Origin: an uncultured Chitinophagaceae bacterium
Lineage (GTDB): Bacteria; Bacteroidota; Bacteroidia; Chitinophagales; Chitinophagaceae
NCBI GenBank assembly: GCA_937996595.1
Contig: CALKVC010000088.1
Coordinates: 1 to 19,829, forward strand
DNA: 19,829 bases
Direction: 5' to 3'
Position 1 is the stretch's first letter. The number at the start of each line of letters is the position of its first letter. Below, in pieces: positions 15,870-19,829 of the stretch. A program made the translations under genes and the position numbers. The notes beneath the pieces were generated by a model that was given only the letters and a program-made list of their open reading frames with translations, ran no database searches and had not been told where the DNA came from.

Positions 15870-17531
15870 TTATTCAGCTACTTCACGCAACACCTGCCCT
15901 GCACTCCCGCCCGGCATTTGTATCTTCAGCATGGCACTGATGGTAGGTGCCACATCTGTCATGTATGCTTCCCTGTTAGTATATCCGGATTTTATCCTCC
16001 AGCCATACCAGATCAGCGGTATATGCCTGTCGTATGCGTACATCACGCCGTGTTCAGTGCCGGACAAGCCCGCATCGTTATACTGAGATTTCAATATGTA
16101 TTGAATATCACCACTCCGTTTTAGGAAAAACCCGTTTGCAAAAAGTGCTTTTGTTTTGGCGGGCAAAACAACTTTATCAAATTGCTCATAGTCAAATGCA
16201 GCGATCACTTCCGGTTTCTTTTCCAGGAAATGTACTATTGAACTTTTTACTGCAGCTAAATCAAGATGCAGTGAATCAACCAGGTTATGGTTAATATATA
16301 CCTGGTATTCGTGAATGGCCTTCACCAGGCCTTTTACAGAAAATTGTTGTTCACAATGAGCATTCAGTAATTTTTTCACATCAGATTTATTGAGGCTTCC
16401 TGCCGGTATTTTATTAGCTTTCATAAATGCCGGTGCCTGTGGCGCGCCATGATCGGCACTTAAAAAAAACAGGTATTGCCCGGCCCCGATCGATTTGTCA
16501 AGGTATGTAAGAAAAGATGCCAGATCCTTATCCAGTCGCAGGTATGTATCCTGTATTTCCAGTGAATTAGGGCCAACCCGGTGGCCGATAAAATCAGGAG
16601 ATGAAAGGCTGATACAGAGCATATCAGTCTGCCCGGTTTTTCCCAAACGTTCACTTTCCATCATGGCTTTGGCAAAATCCAGGGTAAGCGTATTACCATA
16701 TGGAGATTCCCTTACCGCATAATAATTACGGCCAATCTGCTCTTTATATATATGCGGAAAAGTTGCCTTTTTCTCATGTTTGAAAGGCTTTTCATATTCA
16801 TTGGCATCTGAAGTGCTTTGGTCATAAGCAGAAATATCATACATAAGATTCCAGTCTTTCATCATCAGGGAATCTATTTTCCTTTCCTTGTTGAATGCAT
16901 TTACCCAAACGGGAAGTTCATTCATATAATATGAACTGGTAATCCAGTTTCCTGTACTGTCGTCAAACCAATAAGCAGCATTGGCACTATGCCCGGCTGG
17001 TAATATTCCACCCCTGTCTTTAATAGCAATACCAAATACCCTGCTTTTAAAATTACTGGCAAGCCTCAACTCATCGCCAACGGTAGTTGTAAGCATATTT
17101 CGCGGGCTCATCATGCCCAGGCGTGAAGTAGTTCCTACACTGCTTACCGATTTATCGGATGTACAGTATATTGAAGCAATACTATCCCTTTCTTCCCAGT
17201 CATTTCCCACGATGCCATGAATGGCAGGAAAAGAACCTGTATACAGGGTAGCATGCCCGGCAGCGGTTACTGCCGTTGCGTATGGAATAAATGTATTGTC
17301 AAAACTGTATCCATGCTGCAGTAACCGTTTAAATCCCCCATTGCCATAAAGATTAAAATACCGGTACAGGTAATCCCAGCGCATCTGGTCAACTACCAGC
17401 CCTACAACCAGTTTCGGCCTGTTAACCCCGTTGTTAATCACCTGTTTTGCACCTGTTATCTTTTCCTGTGACAACAAGATGGAATTAACATGGATTAGGA
17501 GCAGGAAAGTTATGATACATTTCAATTTCAT
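15870..17531 (-). CDS. pafA: PafA-like alkaline phosphatase of the type I phosphodiesterase superfamily
   Basis: This 553-residue exported protein has a signal peptide (MKLKCIITFLLLIHVNSILLSQ). It matches the layout of the phosphate-irrepressible monoesterase PafA. The metal-ligand region VVDQMRWDYLYRY has D48. The nucleophile is T89 in ATAVTAAGHATLYTGS, and N110 lies in IVGNDW. KDRGGILPAGH has K171 and R173, the KxR pair that marks PafA monoesterases rather than NPP-type diesterases. Later metal sites are SSPDFIGH, SADHG and GTEHGVMYAYD. PafA of Elizabethkingia uses T79, N100, K162 and R164, with nearly the same spacing. It should release phosphate from organic monoesters in the periplasm. 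It is convergent with GH31 and divergent from the next gene, and has no evident link to starch use. No Pho-box was recognised. Confidence 0.88.
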   Translation of the reverse strand: MKLKCIITFLLLIHVNSILLSQEKITGAKQVINNGVNRPKLVVGLVVDQMRWDYLYRYFNLYGNGGFKRLLQHGYSFDNTFIPYATAVTAAGHATLYTGSFPAIHGIVGNDWEERDSIASIYCTSDKSVSSVGTTSRLGMMSPRNMLTTTVGDELRLASNFKSRVFGIAIKDRGGILPAGHSANAAYWFDDSTGNWITSSYYMNELPVWVNAFNKERKIDSLMMKDWNLMYDISAYDQSTSDANEYEKPFKHEKKATFPHIYKEQIGRNYYAVRESPYGNTLTLDFAKAMMESERLGKTGQTDMLCISLSSPDFIGHRVGPNSLEIQDTYLRLDKDLASFLTYLDKSIGAGQYLFFLSADHGAPQAPAFMKANKIPAGSLNKSDVKKLLNAHCEQQFSVKGLVKAIHEYQVYINHNLVDSLHLDLAAVKSSIVHFLEKKPEVIAAFDYEQFDKVVLPAKTKALFANGFFLKRSGDIQYILKSQYNDAGLSGTEHGVMYAYDRHIPLIWYGWRIKSGYTNREAYMTDVAPTISAMLKIQMPGGSAGQVLREVAE

Positions 17532-17603
17532 ACCTGATGGGGTTTACACAAATGTACTTCCAAACATACTGTTTCCTGCATGATATTTCATATTAAGGTT
17601 AGG

Positions 17604-17634
17604 TTAGCTTTTTTGCGGTAAAAGCTTAATTTTG
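17604..17634 (+). promoter_or_regulatory. Bacteroidota-type promoter of the alpha-oxoamine synthase gene
   Basis: TAATTTTG at 17627-17634 matches the -7 consensus TAnnTTTG exactly. TTAG at 17604-17607 lies 19 bp upstream and has one mismatch to the -33 TTTG. The transcription start would fall near 17641, giving a leader of about 50 nt. This is the best consensus promoter seen in the window. Confidence 0.6.
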
Positions 17635-17690
17635 CAGCTAGTTTTAGAATCTTGAGATAAGTCTTAAACAACACAATAAATCAACTAACA

Positions 17691-18944
17691 ATGGATGTAT
17701 TTGCAAAATTAGTTAAAGACGGTGGCCCAATCGGCCAGCATATGGACAGGGCACATGGTTATTTTACATTTCCAAAGCTGGAAGGCGAACTGGGCCCAAG
17801 GATGTCTTTCCGCGGGCAGGAAATGATCGTTTGGAGCCTGAATAATTACTTAGGCCTGGTTAACCATCCCGAAGTAAGAAAGATAGATGCAGAAGCAGCC
17901 GCCAAATATGGTATGGGTAACCCGATGGGAGCCCGCATGATGAGCGGCAACAGTACCAAACATGAAGAACTGGAAGCCGTTATCAGCAAATTCATCAACC
18001 GAGAAGACACGATGCTGCTGAATTTCGGATACCAGGGGATCATGAGTTGTATTGATGCACTGGTAAACCGCCGTGATGTGATTGTGTATGATGCGGAAGC
18101 ACATGCCTGCATTGTAGATGGCGTAAGGCTGCATATGGGCAACCGTTATGCATTCAAGCATAATGATATTGAAGACTGTGAAAAACAACTGCAGCGGGCA
18201 ACGGAACTGGCTGCTAAAAACGGAGGTGGTATTTTACTGATAACTGAAGGGGTTTTTGGAATGGATGGTGAGCAGGGAATCCTCAAAGAGATAACAGCCC
18301 TCAAGAAAAAATATGAATTCCGGATCCTTATTGATGATGCTCACGGTTTCGGTTACATGGGGCCAACAGGCGCCGGCGCCGATGAAGCGCAGGGTTGCCA
18401 GAAAGATATTGATCTCTACTTCAGCACTTTTGTAAAAAGTATGGGAAGCATCGGCGCTTTCATCAGCGGGCCGAAAGCCGTTATCAAATACCTTCGATAC
18501 AATACCCGCAGCCAGATATTTGCCAAGAGCCTGCCACTGATCATTGTAGAAGGGATGCTTAAAAGGATGGAGATGGTTATTTCCATGCCCGAATTACGCG
18601 AAAAATTATGGCACAATGTGAATCGCCTGCAACAGGGATTGAAAGACAGGGGTTTTGATATTGGCAATACCAATTCTCCGGTTACACCGATATACATGAA
18701 AGGAGATGTTCCGGAAGCCACGCAGATGGTAATGGACCTGCGGGAGAATTACCATATTTTCTGTTCTATAGTGGTTTATCCTGTTATACCAAAGGGTGAT
18801 ATCATCTACAGGCTGATTCCAACAGCGGCCCACAGCGATAAGGATATTGATGAAACACTGGCAGCCTTTGAAGCAGTGAAGAAAAAGCTGGATACCGGTT
18901 TGTATAAGGCTGCAGATATCCCGGATATGGCGGAAAAGATGTAA
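17691..18944 (+). CDS. PLP-dependent alpha-oxoamine synthase (serine palmitoyltransferase / KBL-like)
   Basis: This 417-residue soluble enzyme of fold-type I condenses an amino acid with an acyl thioester. Seen motifs are SLNNYLGLVNHPEV, MGARMMSGNSTKHEELE, YDAEAHACIVDGVRLHMGN, and LIDDAHGFGYMG with D215 and H218 contacting PLP. The Schiff-base lysine is K249 in STFVKSMGSIGAF, followed by NTRSQIFAKSLP. The length fits serine palmitoyltransferase, 2-amino-3-ketobutyrate ligase and AONS alike. The missing biotin or threonine-catabolism neighbours and the sphingolipid-rich lifestyle of this group favour a lipid role, with serine or, for sulfonolipids, cysteate as the amino acid. The motif wording differs from the classical Sphingobacterium SPT (it has GARMMSGN rather than GSRFLNGT), so it may be a second paralogue. 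It is monocistronic or read into the VOC gene. Confidence 0.85.
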   Translation: MDVFAKLVKDGGPIGQHMDRAHGYFTFPKLEGELGPRMSFRGQEMIVWSLNNYLGLVNHPEVRKIDAEAAAKYGMGNPMGARMMSGNSTKHEELEAVISKFINREDTMLLNFGYQGIMSCIDALVNRRDVIVYDAEAHACIVDGVRLHMGNRYAFKHNDIEDCEKQLQRATELAAKNGGGILLITEGVFGMDGEQGILKEITALKKKYEFRILIDDAHGFGYMGPTGAGADEAQGCQKDIDLYFSTFVKSMGSIGAFISGPKAVIKYLRYNTRSQIFAKSLPLIIVEGMLKRMEMVISMPELREKLWHNVNRLQQGLKDRGFDIGNTNSPVTPIYMKGDVPEATQMVMDLRENYHIFCSIVVYPVIPKGDIIYRLIPTAAHSDKDIDETLAAFEAVKKKLDTGLYKAADIPDMAEKM

Positions 18945-18947
18945 GGA

Positions 18948-19032
18948 ATTTTATTGCCGGGAAGGCGGGGAAACGTATTTTGAAGTTTAACAAATTTTAT
19001 TTTTCGGCTTACCGGCTTCCCGGCAATAAAAT
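18948..19032. repeat. Long imperfect inverted repeat between the oxoamine synthase and VOC genes
   Basis: The arm 18948-18964 (ATTTTATTGCCGGGAAG) is exactly complementary to 19016-19032. Pairing continues imperfectly inward, so that 18948-18975 and 19005-19032 match at 23 of 28 positions around an AT-rich 29-nt centre. The element starts 3 bp after one stop codon and ends 6 bp before the next ATG, filling the gap. There is no T-run, so it is not a standard terminator. It could be a REP/MITE-like element or a structured spacer affecting translation of the VOC gene. Confidence 0.75.
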
Positions 19033-19038
19033 AAGAAG

Positions 19039-19530
19039 ATGACAGATCAATATAAAATCCCTCCACAAACAAGCATTGGCCATGTTCATTTAAAAGTTTC
19101 CAACCTGCAAAGATCCCTTGATTTTTACTGCGGATTGCTGGGATTTGAAATAACAACCATGTACGGAACAGATGCTGCTTTCATTTCTGCCAGCGGATAT
19201 CATCATCATATTGGACTAAATACATGGTATAGCAAAGGCGGATCCCCTGCCCCATTACGAAATGCCGGTTTGTTTCATACGGCCATATTATATCCAACGA
19301 GAAAAGACCTTGCCATCATCTATTCCCGGTTGCTGGAAGCAGGTTACCCGTTTACCGGGTTTGCCGACCATGGCGTATCGGAAGCATTGTATTTAAATGA
19401 CCCGGACGAAAACGGTGTTGAACTGTATTGGGATAAACCAAAAGATCAATGGCCTAAAAACGAAGACGGAAGTTTACTAATGTATACGAAAGCGTTAGAC
19501 CTGGAAGGATTGCTGAGAGAACTGAGTTAG
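19039..19530 (+). CDS. Single-domain VOC (glyoxalase/extradiol dioxygenase superfamily) protein
   Basis: This 163-residue soluble protein has the paired beta-alpha-beta-beta-beta modules of the vicinal oxygen chelate superfamily. The first module is IGHVHLKVSNLQRSLDFYCGLLGF, with likely metal ligand H15. The second is LFHTAILYPTRKDLAIIYSRLLEAG, again with a His, and ends in LNDPDENGVELYWD, whose Glu is the expected final ligand. HHHIGLNTW sits between them. The wording resembles the N-terminal half of CatE-type ring-cleavage dioxygenases, but the protein is half their length, so the reaction is unknown. There is no signal peptide. It follows the oxoamine synthase by 94 bp filled by a large inverted repeat, and a hairpin follows downstream. 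I see no link to the starch locus. Confidence 0.85.
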   Translation: MTDQYKIPPQTSIGHVHLKVSNLQRSLDFYCGLLGFEITTMYGTDAAFISASGYHHHIGLNTWYSKGGSPAPLRNAGLFHTAILYPTRKDLAIIYSRLLEAGYPFTGFADHGVSEALYLNDPDENGVELYWDKPKDQWPKNEDGSLLMYTKALDLEGLLRELS

Positions 19531-19695
19531 TTATTGCTTAATTGTAAAAAAGATCCCGCAGATTTTTGCAGATTTAATACGCGCTGATTTAATATGATCT
19601 TCATTGCATCTATCGAAGTTATATCGTTTAAGTATTTAGTCTAATTTTAGAATTATCCACAAAGAGCCGGATGTGAAATGTGTTTTCATTAAAAC
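19531..19695. other. Non-coding stretch with degenerate GCAGATTT direct repeats
   Basis: There is no convincing gene here. Positions about 19557-19592 contain GCAGATTT twice and the variant GCTGATTT, at 10- and 16-bp steps. This resembles the degenerate intergenic repeats common in Bacteroidota. The rest is AT-rich without clear structure. Confidence 0.4.
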
Positions 19696-19725
19696 AGTAA
19701 ACCCCGGAAATAACCGGAGTTTACT
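19696..19725 (+). terminator. Hairpin terminator candidate downstream of the VOC gene
   Basis: 19696-19707 (AGTAAACCCCGG) pairs with 19714-19725 (CCGGAGTTTACT) over 12 positions with one C-A mismatch, around the 6-nt loop AAATAA. The T-tract is weak on the plus strand. On the minus strand the stem is followed by TTTTAATG, so it may end transcription from either side. Confidence 0.6.
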
Positions 19726-19754
19726 AATTATTACAGAACTTTATATGCTTGAAC

Positions 19755-19829
19755 TAACTCCTAACTCCTAACTCCTAACTCCTAACTCCTAACTCCTAAC
19801 TCCTAACTCCTAACTCCTAACTCCTAACT
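19755..19829. repeat. Perfect 7-bp tandem repeat (TAACTCC)n reaching the window end
   Basis: The unit TAACTCC is repeated without error for 75 bp (10 full copies plus 5 bases) and is cut by the window end, so its true length is unknown. Because 7 is not a multiple of 3, every frame cycles through the same seven codons. These include TAA on the plus strand and TAG on the minus strand, so the array cannot be coding. The minus strand reads AGGAGTT, which contains Shine-Dalgarno-like AGGAG. It is probably an intergenic microsatellite at which the assembly stopped. Confidence 0.97.

Noticed and set aside
15756..16124. 122-codon open frame on the plus strand
   Set aside because: It is antisense to the well-supported PafA-like gene and shows no recognisable domain.
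17543..17550. TTTACACA upstream of the PafA-like gene
   Set aside because: Only one half-site is present, without a matching TGTGTA arm or a -7-like octamer at the right distance. It is probably a chance match.
17691..18944. Naming the gene kbl, bioF or spt
   Set aside because: The motifs fix the superfamily only. There is no threonine dehydrogenase or biotin gene nearby, and the sequence differs from the classical SPT, so no symbol is justified.
19755..19829. Telomere-like or CRISPR-like interpretation of the heptamer array
   Set aside because: The unit resembles plant-type telomere heptamers only in length and partial composition, nothing else suggests a linear end, and there are no spacers as in a CRISPR array.

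Overview
This looks like a chromosomal segment of a Bacteroidota bacterium, most likely of the Chitinophagaceae/Sphingobacteriia type. The reasons are a SusC/SusD pair with SusE/SusF-like lipoproteins, an amylase ending in a type IX secretion (T9SS) type A sorting domain, a PafA-type phosphatase, and TAnnTTTG-like promoter elements. Genus assignment is inference.

Layout. Positions 1-13156 form a starch/maltodextrin utilisation locus, and the GH31 gene that follows (13259-15730) extends it. On the minus strand are a GH13 cyclomaltodextrinase/neopullulanase-like enzyme (SusA-like, cut by the window start) and, upstream of it, a 12-TM-type sugar transporter of the MFS/GPH kind. A 278-bp divergent control region separates them from the plus-strand genes: a large multidomain T9SS-exported GH13 amylase, a NUDIX-winged-helix regulator, then susC-susD-susE-susF. 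A strong hairpin terminator follows, then a GH31 alpha-glucosidase. The model is as follows. The T9SS amylase cuts starch outside the cell, in the role SusG has in Bacteroides. SusCDEF bind and import malto-oligosaccharides. The periplasmic GH13 and GH31 enzymes reduce them to maltose and glucose. The MFS permease takes the products into the cytoplasm. No SusR-like regulator is visible; the NUDIX protein, whose catalytic box is degraded, is the obvious candidate sensor-repressor.

The most interesting signal is a promoter-operator module found in front of all three transcription units of the locus (MFS-GH13, amylase-NUDIX, susCDEF). In each, a -7-like octamer is followed by exactly 4 bp and then a T-rich TTTACACAT block that forms a TGYGTR-N5-TACACA dyad. 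The amylase copy has a second, 9-bp inverted repeat of the same half-site (TTACACAAT) covering the -33/-7 interval. This fits one dimeric repressor covering the start sites of the whole locus.

Positions 15731-19829 hold unrelated genes: a convergent PafA-like alkaline phosphatase, a divergent alpha-oxoamine synthase (serine palmitoyltransferase-like) with a consensus Bacteroidota promoter, a long imperfect hairpin, a single-domain VOC protein, a hairpin terminator, and a perfect 7-bp tandem repeat (TAACTCC) that runs off the window end. No rRNA, tRNA, CRISPR array, insertion sequence or phage gene was seen.
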